A stretch of 64,000 nt of DNA from Pterobdella sp. o SKG-2022 (taxonomy: Eukaryota > Annelida > Clitellata > Hirudinida > Piscicolidae), in assembly GCA_964035795.1 (NCBI GenBank), contig OZ038321.1, forward strand, positions 13,633,971-13,697,970, read 5' to 3'. The translations under genes were made by a program, and so were the position numbers. Positions 33,101 to 44,606 of the stretch are shown here, one piece after another (position 1 is the first letter of the stretch; each line of letters opens with the position of its first letter). The notes below the pieces were generated by a model, which was not told the DNA's origin, made no database searches, and worked only from the letters and a program-made list of their open reading frames with translations.

Positions 33101-36100
33101 GTACAATTTCTCCCATTTATAAGAAGAAAGGTAGCGATCTCAAATGTGCTAGCTATCGAGATGTGAAGTCTTTAGAGCATGGTATAAAAGTGGTGAAGAG
33201 GTTGTTGGAGAACAGTTTAAGAAGGTAGTTGACCAAATGTTTTAAATGATGTGTGGTGTGCAGCTAGCTAATAATGTGAGTAAAAAAAAAGTTGATGGTT
33301 AGATTGGGATTAGATAGTACTAGTATTGTAGTGGTGAGACAAGGGAGTTTGAGATGACTGGGTCATCTTGTAAGAAAAGTGGATGATGATTGTGTTAAGC
33401 AGGCATAAAGGTATGAGGTTGAAGGAAGTAGAAGAGCAAGTCCAAGGTTAGCTTGGAAAAGTATGATGGAAAACCTTTGTCATGTGTCTGAGTGTGGTCT
33501 TGAAGATACCTATGTCAGAGTGAAATGGAGAGAAAAAATTAGGTCGTTGAAAAAAGTCAGTGAACCATTGGAAAAGGGAAAGATGCTGACTATAATAAAT
33601 TGATAAGATTTATGATATAAAACTGACTTTTTTCCTTTTGAGTCCATCCTCTTTAGACATGCCATTCGACTCCTTAGTCCCATACCTCACCGCTGCATTG
33701 GAAACAAGGCTCAATTTAATTAGACTTAAAAAATTCATTATTAAAACCAAGTCAATTACTTAAACAAAAAATCATAAAACTACATATCAAAGATGAAATA
33801 CAACTAAAATTAAGATTATTAGTGAATGACTTACTGGTTAGTTTGATGAGATGCAAATTCTTCTGTGATGCCTTTTTAAATAACTCTTGGTCTTTTTTAT
33901 GATCACTGTTAGCTTTTTCTTTTGTTACAGCTCTCATCAGTATCAACTTTCTACCATCCAAAGCGAATGCATTTTCCTTCAATTAAATCTCATGATTTAA
34001 GTGGTTTAATATATTTTTTATTGATATAAATAGTTGGTTTGAAAACCAATCTATTTACTTCTCATAGAATATTGAGTATAAAAAATGAAGTTTTTATTGT
34101 GAATACTAAAATAGACTCTAACAATCTTTTAATCGAAACTATAGTAACAAAACAAAAAGTCTAGTCATTTAGTGAAAGTAAAAATAATTATCATTAATAT
34201 TATTAATCCAATTAGATTATACTTCTGTACATGTCCCAGTAATTGGGGTTGACAACAGTCGGCCTAGGTTATTGATTCTATAACAGAGTAATTTATAAAA
34301 AAAGGCTATTTTATTTGAGACAAATTTTTATAGACTGCTAGCCCAAGCTGGCGTCCAACTTGAAATTATCAAATTCAAGACCCGTCATTCCAACACTTGG
34401 GCAGTTTGCTTTGCCGTTGTCTACAAAAAGAAGGATCATCCACAAAGTCAAATGACAACGATACCAGAATATCAGTTTGTCGATACCTGCTACCAAAGTC
34501 TACTGTTATCCAGGTTATAACAGAAAAACAGTTTCAATTTGGAGACGCTATCTTCGGTGCAGTTTAACAGATTTTTATAGTTATTGAAAATAATATTTGC
34601 TACTAAGCATTGAATACGTTAGTACTTTTAAAAATTTTAAATGAGCCGTTTTTTTCTATTTTATCAATTTAAGTTGAATCTAATAAAATTTTAGAATGAA
34701 TTGAAATAACGCACATCTTTTTGAAACTGCTCCAAGCATGAATCTGCATCTTCCTTCCGCCTGAACTTCACAAAGGCTGTACCTGTTACATATTTCATAC
34801 AATAACGCCTTCTAATGTATGTTAAACTTGTGATTTCTAAATCAGAAAATGGATAAACTAATTTTTATAAATGAAATAATCATGAAAAATGATATAAATG
34901 GATTAAAAACCTCGAGAAAAGTCCGTCTGAGGGTTAATAACAACTCTGCAGTAATTTATATCTCCGAAATCTTCAAAAAACTCGAAGAGATCCTCTTCTG
35001 TGGAATCAAATGAGAGGTTTCTGTATGGACATTATGTAAAATATTGAATCCTTTTGATGTGATGAGAAACGAAAAAATATGAGAAAATTTTCAACCCAGT
35101 TTTATTGCTGTTATACTGTTAGTGGACCAAATAAAAAAAAATGAGACAATATATAGATGATAAAGAAAAAATTTGTTATTGAATAGTGAATAGCAATATG
35201 CCACTTAATATTCAAAAAAAAAATTAGTTTGAATGCATGAAATAAAATTTCATAGATAAAAGAAAATCAAAGAGTATTTTTCTATCCCATTCTAGCAAAC
35301 AAAAAAACAAACAAAAACAAACAAACTTGGCCACCTTATGAACAGTGTCTTGCCTTCCTCTGCATCATCCATCACTGTTTAATTTAAACATGCTATACAC
35401 TATGTTACTTTGAATTATAATTATATATACCTAGTTTTTTGTTATTTGGTTTCTTTTTGTTTTTCAAGTTATTTCTATTTGACTCATTTTCATCTTCATC
35501 ACCATCCTCATCTTCCTCCTCCTCCTCATCATCATCATTTTCTTTTTTTCTATCACCATCGTTATCATTTTTTTCCTTATCATCTTCATTCTCTTCTTCA
35601 TCATCACTATTTATATTGTCAAAATCTGCTTGCTCTTCATCATCACTATTTATATTGTCAAAATCTGCTTGCTCTTCATCATCACCACTATCCATATGAT
35701 TTTTGTTCTCATTCTGAAGTTTTTTTTTATGATTCTTGGATTTTCTTTTAGGCAAACTTTTCACATTTTCAGCTTCATGATTAATTTCATTCTGCTGATA
35801 AGATCAATCAAAATTTTAAAACAATCATATTTCTACTAATTAGTTGAAAAACTTAAAAATGATGAATTCTCTGAACCTCAACTTCATCAACTTGCATGGA
35901 TTCATCATTTTCATTAGGCTCCATTTCTTCATCTTTTTTTAGAACCTTGGAAGATTCATTCTTGTTTTTATTTTCTGAAAACAAATAATAAACTCAATTT
36001 TAATGAAAAATAGGAATTTAAAAAAAAAAATTAAATTGAAAAACATTTTTGAAAAATTTTTATAAATTTTCAAAAGCAACCCTGAAAAGCTCGGTTTTAT

Positions 36101-38391
36101 CAATTATTGTTCAAGATTCTCTAAATTCATTAGACAAAAATCATTAATGACTTTTGTTTGTGATAAGAAAAAGATGAAAACCATTTTCTACCAGTTCAGA
36201 GCTTAGTGGTAGCAAGCCATAAAAAGATGGCCTGGTTTGAGGTCCTCTTCTTGTTAGGAGAGAAAGGACTAGGGGAGTGATGAAGCACCACGTGTAGGGC
36301 TGCTTTTCTCATAACTACACCAAATCAATAATACCATAATCACAGGCTTCAACAACCCTGCCCCCCAAAAAAAAAAACAATCCTCACTGCACTGGGCATG
36401 GCCAAAACATTCGACACAGTCAACATTCATCAACTCATCCACAAAATACAAAACATCCAAACGCCCACAACCCTAACAAAATTCTTAGCCAACAATACAC
36501 CACATACAATAACTAAACATTAAACCAGGAGTTTCCCAAGGAGGTGTTCTGTCTTCCAGATTGTTCAACATATACATGTCAGACAACATTCCTTTCCTCA
36601 AAAACAGTTTAATCAACTTAATCACCTATAAAGACAACAACACCAAAACCTCATCTTCCCCCAACACCAACACAGCCATCCAAAACCTTTTCCCAATATC
36701 TCAACGAGCTTCATACATTGGCTCACACTAACAAGCTCTAAATCAATCCAACCAAAACCACAACTAAAGTCATGACCCCAAACCCTTCAGAATATAACAA
36801 ACCACTGAACATCCTCATCCACACACTCCCATCTCCACCACCCCCAACCCTACCATCCTTGACCTAACTTTTGATCTCAAACTACAATTTATCCCCCACA
36901 CAGACAACATCCACACAAAAGCCCTAAGATCACTCAAGCTTATAAAACTCCTAACACACTGGGGCTAAAGCAAGAAAACACTCATCACCACATACAAAAC
37001 ACTACTTCTCTCCATCATCGAATACACCAACACCATCTGATCACCCATCATCTCATTCACCTCCTTCAACAAACTCCAAAAAATACAAAACTCAGCTCTA
37101 AGATAAATCACAGACTGCATCCTAAGTACCAACACCCAACACCTCTACTCAGAAACCAAAATCCTTCCACTTCAAACTCTATCCATCACAACTCATCCAA
37201 AAAACCTCACACCCCACTCATCCCCTGCACCCAGTTACCACACAAGAAGCTCACCTCAGATACAAAATACAATCCACATTCAACATCAATTACACCATAA
37301 ACATACCCCCTTCCCAAAACATTTCTCATGCAGAAATAAAAAACAACATGAAAACATTACACACAAAAAATTACATGAATACGTATTTTCCACTCACAAC
37401 AAAATCTTCAACAAACAACTTCCACCCATAAACGACTCAGAAACCACCTTAGATCACCAAACACGACACACCCTCATTCAACTCAGAACAAACAAGTCAC
37501 CTTTCATCTTCTCATCCTCAACAAAATTTCACCATCCTCCCATCCCTCACCCTTATACCCACCCTGCTACACCAACATAAATATCACATTGGGACCCGAG
37601 AGTCTGTGGACTGATCCTGTGACAGCGGCTAAGCTCTTAAAGAATTGTAAAGTCTTGATGGGAACCTGAGAAGAACCCACGCACAACTAGGATGCTTGGG
37701 GTAAAAAAAAGATGAAAGCAAGAGAAGCTGGATCAAACACACCAGGCTTTGTGTTGGAGCTCCCAAGAACAAAAAATGATCTATAAATTTTCTGAGAAAT
37801 ACATAGAATAAACATACTTCTAAAGACCAGAAACAAAAGCACAAAACAAAGCAAACAGCTTTTGATGGCTTAATTAAAAAGCAGTATAGTCAGATGAGTG
37901 AAATAGGATTAAATTTTGAATTTTTATATAATTTATGGCATCCTTTTCATAACCATCACTGTTAATAAATTGACTCAAACCTTCAGTTCTGATACGAGGT
38001 TTGGCAGGGATTGCCTCCAACTTTCTTCCTCTCAGTGTCACTTTAAGTTTCACACATTTTTTCATTTCTTCTCTGAATATCATAAAATTGATATTATTTA
38101 TTTTAAATTTGAAATATTATTTAATTAATAGTAAAATATTAGTTACTCTTTGGTGAATGTGATGTATCCGATACCTTTACTTTTACCTGAAAGTAGAAGC
38201 TTTAGTTGAAAATATGTCATGAAAAATAAATATCTTATAAGATTGTATGAAATACCAGGCGTTTTCCTATCTTTCACCACAAAACATCTTTTTATTTCAC
38301 CACACTGTGAAAAACAAGTTTTCAAATCATCTTCATTGGCGTCAAATGGGAGATTCTTTACAAACACTACTTTTTTACTCTTTTTATTCAT
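30137..38391 (-). CDS. RBM28: RBM28/Nop4-type nucleolar RNA-binding protein with three RRMs
   Basis: Fourteen exons: 38256-38391, 38147-38186, 37981-38072, 35877-35974, 35431-35794, 35335-35374, 34911-35020, 34715-34782, 33835-33976, 33628-33692, 30662-30817, 30443-30592, 30259-30333, 30137-30202. They are in phase and give 533 residues. The yeast relative Nop4 is needed for 60S ribosome assembly. RRM1 (VVFVKNLPFDANEDDL...GYITFT) is followed by a long Asp/Glu-rich linker. The next RRM has GKTLFIRNLSFDSTEEDLFE, GTAFVKF and ENAFALDGRKL. The last has NPNIFVSDTRICVRNIPATM, KSKGYAFMQF and RPIVDFSLENR. A basic tail ends the protein. Human RBM28 has four RRMs and 759 residues; the second RRM is absent here, and exon 3 joins exon 4 directly in frame. 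Two introns were enlarged by LINE insertions. Confidence 0.92.
31040..33603 (+). mobile_element. dead LINE (endonuclease plus reverse transcriptase) in an RBM28 intron
   Basis: Decayed plus-strand frames, antisense to RBM28. The endonuclease starts near 31237 (LNIKSLNGKKMELCEELLKR, CCIQEVRWRGMGSKLVG, LWSGNEDKIGGVEILVKK) and continues after frameshifts (RKVTFNGGFSETEIDFVLMK). The reverse-transcriptase start is at 32684-33166 (RKRVWKEHMKAIMNDGMV, NEVERALRIMKNGKASGPAG). Most of the catalytic reverse-transcriptase domain is deleted near 33240. The C-terminus resumes with GHLVRKVDDD and SRRASPRLAWKSMMEN. This order is that of RTE/BovB-like LINEs, often annotated as craniofacial-development-protein-like. 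It cannot be functional. Confidence 0.85.
34258..34568 (+). repeat. dispersed repeat family A, copy 2
   Basis: Counterpart of 15961-16285, with the same block order (CAACTTGAAATTATCAAATT, CATTCCAACACTTGGGCA, GTCTACAAAAAGAAGGATC, CAGAATATCAGTTTGTCGAT, CAGGTTATAACAGAAAA). It lacks the 22-bp internal duplication. It lies in the RBM28 intron between 33977 and 34714. Confidence 0.75.
35598..35681. repeat. 39-bp in-frame tandem duplication in RBM28 acidic linker
   Basis: Two perfect 39-bp units encode DDEEQADFDNINS twice on the minus strand. They lie inside a longer Asp/Glu/Asn run, so the linker length has grown by slippage or duplication. Confidence 0.85.
36240..37880 (+). mobile_element. dead CR1/jockey-like LINE with extreme A/C-rich strand
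   Basis: Frames broken by shifts and stops read MAKTFDTVNIHQLIHKIQNI, then SQGGVLSSRLFNIYMSDN, TKTTTKVMTPNPSEYNKP and, near the end, TRHTLIQLRTNKSPF. These are the reverse-transcriptase core (GVPQGSVLSPLLFNIYMSD-like) and the usual C-terminal QLRxxxSP motif of CR1/jockey LINEs. From about 36290 to 37590 the plus strand is made mostly of A and C with very little G, quite unlike its surroundings. A less skewed 3' part follows to about 37880. It sits in the RBM28 intron 35975-37980. Confidence 0.8.
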
Positions 38392-38603
38392 TCTATGAAC
38401 AACTTTTTTTTTTGATCAAATCTAAAAAACAACACGCATGGGTGATATTTTTAGATTGAAAAGTGAGCTTTAATTTAAAGTTAAAAGTAAATTTACATTA
38501 AGTTGCAGATTCTTATTTGTAAAAACATATGCTATATTTTTTTTAAATCTCAAAAAAATTATTGTTTTTAAAGCATCTTATGATTGCTGTAATAAAAAAA
38601 AAA

Positions 38604-39015
38604 ACATTTTTTTCACTGACCAATAGGATTGAAGCAGGTTTGAACTAATTTGTAGAATTTGGGAAAAATTGTGACCAATTTGAAAACTTCAATAATGTAA
38701 TTTATTATAAAAATATTAATGAAAATTAGCAAAACAAAACTAAACTAAAATAATGATTTCTTAACGTGAGAAATAGCATGTTCGGCCCCGTATATCTCAG
38801 CTGGTAGAGCATTAGACTAATTATCTAAAATTACCGGGTTCAATCCCGCGTGGGTTGACAATTAGCACCTGTTCGACAGTATGCTTTCGCTACATTAAAT
38901 TTTTAGCAGCGCTTTGATCTATAAGGAAAAGCGCTTTATAAATACAGCATTACATTACATTAAATTTAAAAAAATAGTTCAAACATGCTTCAATCTTATT
39001 GGTCAGTGAAAAAAA
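38604..39015. mobile_element. inverted-repeat (MITE-like) element carrying a SINE
   Basis: Terminal arms 38604-38647 (TTTTTTCACTGACCAATAGG and onward) and 38974-39015 (ending ATTGGTCAGTGAAAAAA) are complementary over about 42 bp with a few mismatches. The enclosed 326 bp includes a full SINE at 38783-38962. No transposase is present. A non-autonomous DNA element invaded by a SINE is the simplest reading. Confidence 0.7.
38783..38962 (+). repeat. tRNA-Ile-derived SINE, copy B
   Basis: The head starts CGGCCCCGTATATCTCAGCT and has anticodon stem TTAGA/TCTAA around loop CTAATTA (anticodon AAT) and T-arm CGGGTTCAATCCCG. The body CAATTAGCACCTGTTC is followed by a hairpin of AGCGCTTT and AAAGCGCT, then an ACATTACATT tail. 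Pol III A and B box positions are preserved. Confidence 0.85.
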
Positions 39016-39740
39016 CGTTTTGTTTTCTATAGCTGGAGCGAACTTCCATTTTAAACTAACTTTCTTTTAGGTTTTTTCTATTTTCTCACTTTGGCAAAGT
39101 ATTCCCCGGAGTTGGAATGATGCGTTAAAAAACATTAGAACCAAATTGACGATTATGGACTTGTTTGAACTACGTAGATTTAAATAAAATTTTGATTATC
39201 AAATATTTGCTTGTACTTACCCATTTTAACCTGTAACATTCTATCTTGGAAAACAAAATTTTTAAAATTTTGAAACGCAAAAATATCTCAAATAAAATTG
39301 ACCGATTACCGATATTTTATATTCGATTACAAGTAAAATTATAATAATTTTTAGATAGACGATAACGAATATAATTGTAATCTATTTTGCTATTAAAAAT
39401 CTTAAATTCTATTCAGGTTGAATATTATCCAATAATTGGGTTTAAAGTTAGTAAAAAAGTTCTACTTGCAGATATCGATATGTTAGAATGAAATTTTTGT
39501 GAGCATTAATTTTTTACTTCTGCTCAGACTGCAGAATTAAAAAATTTTAAATTGTGCATTCTAAATAAAATCCAACTAACTTACTGACTAGAATAAAAAA
39601 AAATATGTCATTTTCTTAATCAATCTTTCGCAACAAGTTTTTATTAGTTTTTATTTAATATAAATAAAAACTATAAACGCATGTATACAAGGTTCAGCAA
39701 AAAAGAAATAATTCAATGAGTCATGAATTGAAAAATTGGC

Positions 39741-42700
39741 TTAAAATAACGTTACAGTGGCTTCGAATTCTTTTCTCTTAAGTTTATCGACGTGATCTTC
39801 GAACTGATTATCAAAGCCTTCATTGCAAACCCCTTCACTAGGAGCGTATCGACCTGTTCTATGTTCTGCCAACATCGGTCCCCATGTGTCACACGGCTTC
39901 ATATGCTTCTTCATCAACTGTTGTAATTAGTTTATAAAATCTATCAAATGCCTAATCGAGCTCCATAAAAATGTTTTTCAAAAACCTAGAGTTTATAAAA
40001 GAAACTTCAAACGTTATTCATTTGAAAAGTTTTATAAAATAGAGCTAAAATAAATTTTTTTCCATAAAATTCCATACCTGGAAGCCACCATTGAAGCAGT
40101 AATAGAAGATGCCCCAGAATGGTAATGCCGACACAACGAGCGCAACAAATACTCCCCCAGCAATCTGACTGACTTGTGATAATAACTCCCCTCTCACTTC
40201 AGCTGGTTTGAACTGTACTATGCTCCCCACCAACAGTCCCTAGCATCCATTCATGAAGATCATTTAGTTCTCTCAATGTTTTTATAGTAGAATAATAGTC
40301 ATATGAGAATAGCACAAAATTCAATACTACCGTAAGAACAAGCGGAGTAATGATGAAGAGGGTGCCTCTGAAATACCAGTTGAGTTTCGTGCCTGTCATC
40401 ATCTCAACGTCTTCCGAGAACCTACCGTACCCTGCAAGATAATACATTGCAATTTATTAATTCTGATATTTTGTGTTAGAATATTTTGAAAATCTAAGAA
40501 ATTATTTATTCATACTTAAATAATTTTACATTACTATATATAATCATTATGCTTCAATAAAATTTAATAAAATAACTCTTGAATTTTGAAATCATTTTTA
40601 AGTTTCTATGTGATCAAAAATGTAAAAGCGACTCTCGTTTGAAGGAACTTCATTCAAACACTCATCAAATGATCAAATGCAAACAATTGAAATTTTTTTA
40701 TATTTCTATTAATAATAAAATTATGGTGTTGTTGAGTGTTCGAATTCAATTGATTCACGCAGCTTTTTCAAAAGTCATTGGTCTATATTTCATCTTGAAT
40801 AATCTCAAATGATTCATATAAAGTTACTTGAATAATTAGGACAAGTATTTTATAAATCTTGAAGGACCAACCGTAAACATATGAAACTACTACAACTTCC
40901 ATCAAGGCACAGAACAGCATGGGAATACTAGCCACATAGTAATCCAACAATGATAGAACAAAATATCCAGCCTGCATTCATTCATATAATTATCAAAAAT
41001 TAAGCTGATCTTTTGAAGTTCAGTAAAAAATTTAACTTAGTGCACATAATAATGAATGGAAGACATATTTTTCTTTTGATTTTTGGTTTTAGTGACATCT
41101 TAGTCAATTGATTCACTGCATTGCGGAAAATAATATTATGAACAAACACTCAGTTACTATATAAAGAATTGTATGAAGTAATTTATTACTTTTGTAAGAT
41201 AAATAAGATCGAAGAGAAACAAAATCAGGCATGTTGAAGCCCTTGATATTATGATTCTTAACTTTGTTTTTCTTAAGGCAGGAATGTTGTCTAAGAACAC
41301 CGTGTTCGTGACTTCTGTGAGAGTGAACTGTCGAAACATATTATAATGTTTTAGTATGTTGCAAAATTTATCACGTGTATGAATTAAGTTCTAGGACTCG
41401 AAGAAATAAAAAATCTGATATAAAACTACTACTGCATTTAAACGCTATCTAATTTTATAATAAGTTGTTACGCTTAAAATATTTTATATGAAGTTTTAAA
41501 TAATGAGCGTACTAATGAACTGAAACCTAGCATCATCATCATCATGAAGAAAAGAATGGACCACAGGGGAGCAATGGGCATTTTGCTTAGAGCTTCAGGA
41601 TATCCCACAAATATAAGACCAGGCCCTAGTTAAAGTCGACGTTTCAAATAAACTATATTTGTCAAATACTGTTTAAAGATTCCGAAATTAAAAATAATGA
41701 TTAATCACAGAGCTGCTAAATTTAATGAGAATTTCGATTAAAAATAAACTGAACGTAAAGGGCAAGAATGTTGAAAGAGGTAATGAGTGTTGATCAGATT
41801 TTAATAGTGTCTGTTAAAATTTTTTAGAATACCTTGGTCTACAACATTTTTTACTGACACTTTTTTATTTTCAGCCATGTAGCCTAGCACTGAAAATATG
41901 GCAAAACCTCCGTAGAAACTAGTCAAGCAGTTAATAATAGCCACCACTATAGAGTCCCTGGAAGTTATTAATGACATGTTGGTTAGTACTTTTTCTTTTT
42001 TTCTATTTCATTCATAAAAATAAAGTGATTAGTAGAGTTGAACCTTTTAATGTTGTTTTTGAAATGGTTATAACTGGCCATGGAAAGCATAGGCCCGGTA
42101 CTAAGAGATAAAGAAAAGAATGTTTGCGTCGCTGCATCACTCCAACTCTAAATTATATTTTATTCTTTAAAATACAAATCTATGATTAACGTCTCTTTCT
42201 CACTCTGGCATCAAGAAGTTTCGAGAAGTCAGGTTTTAGGTAGAAAAGAATTCCATCTTTGGCTCCTTTCAAAGTTACCCCTCGTCCCAACATTACAGTG
42301 AGCAAAATGTAAGGAAAAATAGTGAAAAAATATGCTACCTGCAGATATCATCGGTGTGTTTTAAAAATAATCTATATCATATATAAAAATATCCATCAAA
42401 CTTTGCCAAGAGAGGCTATCCCTTTGATTAATATCAAAAAGACAATGATCCATACTAAAGCTAAACATCCAACTAATTCCCACACCAACGTTCCTTGATA
42501 ACTTATCGAGTCTGAAATCTGTAGTACTCGGTTGCTGAGAGAATTTAAGTTATTTATGTAAACAACAGATGAAACATGTAATTTTAAAGTGAAGTCTAAA
42601 AGCTGAAAAAATATTTCTATTTTGCATGCACAAAGAATATTTATATTTTAAGATAACTTTATTTTCATTTGCACAAAAGCCACTTAGATACTCACAAAAA

Positions 42701-44606
42701 ATATTCTTCGGAGGGGCTTGCACATTTTTCTACAAGAGTTCCCGTAATATTCGATGCAACTGTTAAAGAGATTTATGGCATATGAATATAAATATTATAT
42801 ACATAACATCCGACGAATCACTTGGTTTTTAAACGTACTTTTTCTATTGTATTCAATCGGAATATACTTTAAACATACAAAACTATTAAGCAGGTAATGT
42901 GTAATGTAATGCGGTAATTATAAAGAGCTTTTCCTTATAGATCAAAGCGCTTGCTACAAATTTAATGTAGCGAAAACACACTAATTGTTGGCCCACGTGG
43001 GATCGAACCCGGTAACTTTAGATAATTAGTATAATGCTCAACCATTGAGCTATAAGGGCCGACAATAATAACACAACAAATAAATTACAAAAAGACAAAT
43101 AAGGATCCAACTAGTATCATCGCAGCACTTATCAGTGTTCCACCAGTTGTCACAAGAAGACCAGAGCAACTCAGCTCTGAAGGAAGAGAACAAGTAATGG
43201 CAGGCCCATGAAATCACTATAGAGTAATATGTTGAAATAACGAAGTTCACAGCAAAAGAGCACATTCCCAATCCTGCCCAAATGTTTATGTACGTCTTTA
43301 TCAACTTTTTTTACTTAATTAAATAGAAGTAAAATTTTTAATTTTTTTTATATTCTGTTAATTTAAAATACATTGAAAGTAAATATAGTAAAAAGATGAA
43401 AAAGTAGTTGAGGTGCATAATCTGGTTATGACTCATATTTAGTTGGTGTTTTTTATAATGGGTTTTATTTTAGGGCGCAAGTGGAATATCAAGTCGGTCC
43501 AATTGGAGTTGCATTGCGTAATAATAAGTTGTTTTTATTACTTATTTAAAGGATTTATATTCGAAATAATTGATAACAATGTGACTGAATATCAAAACTT
43601 ATATCGAATGAATTGATTATGAAAGCTGAGCATTGGTTAAATTTAAAGTAACAATAATAATTAGAATGGAACTCTATAACGATATTAATTTAAAATTATG
43701 GAATACATAGTTGAGAACCTTTCAGTGATCATAGCTTTAGTAATTTTTATTTTGAAAAAACATTTTTCAAGATTTATTTTAAACCTTAGAGCCGAAAATA
43801 AACATATTTAACTCCAACTCTTCCCTTAGCTTCATGTTTTTCTTCAATAGTAAAAAATAAATTTAGTTTAAAAAGAGAATAAAATGACAAAAAAAAACGG
43901 GAAAAAGTCAAACGACTGATTATGGAAGGAAGAAAATAAAAATTTATAAATTTCTTTCGAATCTTTGATAAATTTAAAAATTGAATTTCAAACTTAGGCA
44001 TTTAGCAAAATTTTATATGAATTTAATTGAAACTTTTCAACAAGCTCATGTCTACTACGAGTGGTGAGTCAACGTCATTTTAGAGCCATCCCAAAGTATA
44101 TTTTGAGCATTTTTCATTAAGTTCTGACTTTAATTTTACAAAATTATACCAAAAACTATTTCTTCCATAAATAAACTGAAAATCAAGATTATATTTACCT
44201 ATATAATCGAATAAAAATTGAAAGAACCTTTGAAAATTGGAGCCATGTTCCACACGGAAAATAGATTGAGACTCGAGAATTGCCCAATAAAAAGTTCCAA
44301 AAATAGTGTGGGATAACCAATAAGAATCAAACCAATAGCGTACGGAATCAAAAATGCACCTTGGTGCAGATGATTAAATAATTCAGAGAAATTTTCAATC
44401 AAACGTTCAAACCTACCTCCTCCATGCCTGAAGCAGAGGTAGGGAAACCTCCATATGTTGCCGAGTCCCACTGCAGTTCCGATCAGGGTCAATAAGCATT
44501 CTATCTTACTTCCCCATAATTGTCTTTTAGTTTCTATTGCAACGTCTTTCTCTCCTGGCACTTCAATCTTAACCTTTACTGAAACGTCACTATTTTTCTT
44601 ATCCAT
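39741..44606 (-). CDS. SLC6-family Na+/Cl--dependent transporter (amino-acid/neurotransmitter type)
   Basis: Exons checked in phase: 44417-44606, 44228-44359, 43112-43273, 42696-42759, 42402-42534, 42204-42338, 42044-42147, 41833-41957, 41527-41625, 41190-41314, 40872-40971. The next exon starts at 40431 (its donor is uncertain), then about 40080-40210, and the last is about 39741-39925. SLC6 proteins have twelve membrane helices and couple substrate uptake to Na+ and Cl-. Seen here: TM1 [19 protein letters not shown]2 [17 protein letters not shown], the extracellular-loop cysteine pair [10 protein letters not shown], a glycosylation site [21 protein letters not shown]6 region [18 protein letters not shown] and ILFFMMMMM. 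The C-terminus has [17 protein letters not shown] and ends ATVTLF. TM1 lacks the Asp of monoamine carriers, so an amino-acid-like substrate is more likely; I cannot name it. One SINE lies in an intron. Confidence 0.94.
42893..43062 (-). repeat. tRNA-Ile-derived SINE, copy C (in SLC6 intron)
   Basis: On the minus strand the head runs GGCCCTTATAGCTCAATGGT to GTTCGATCCCACGTGGGCCA and can fold as a full cloverleaf, with a GGCCC/GGGCC acceptor stem and anticodon AAT. The 3' half has the AAGCGCTT hairpin and the ATTACATTACA tail. It is the best preserved tRNA head of the family here. Confidence 0.85.

Larger units (their letters stand above)
38392..39740. other. intergenic between RBM28 start and SLC6 end
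   Basis: No coding frame is supported. 38604-39015 is an inverted-repeat element with a SINE in it. 39016-39740 is AT-rich and shows nothing else. Confidence 0.6.

Noticed and set aside
35410..35839. Plus-strand frames rich in His or Ser opposite the RBM28 linker
   Set aside because: They are the reverse complement of the Asp/Glu codon run of RBM28 and have no support of their own.
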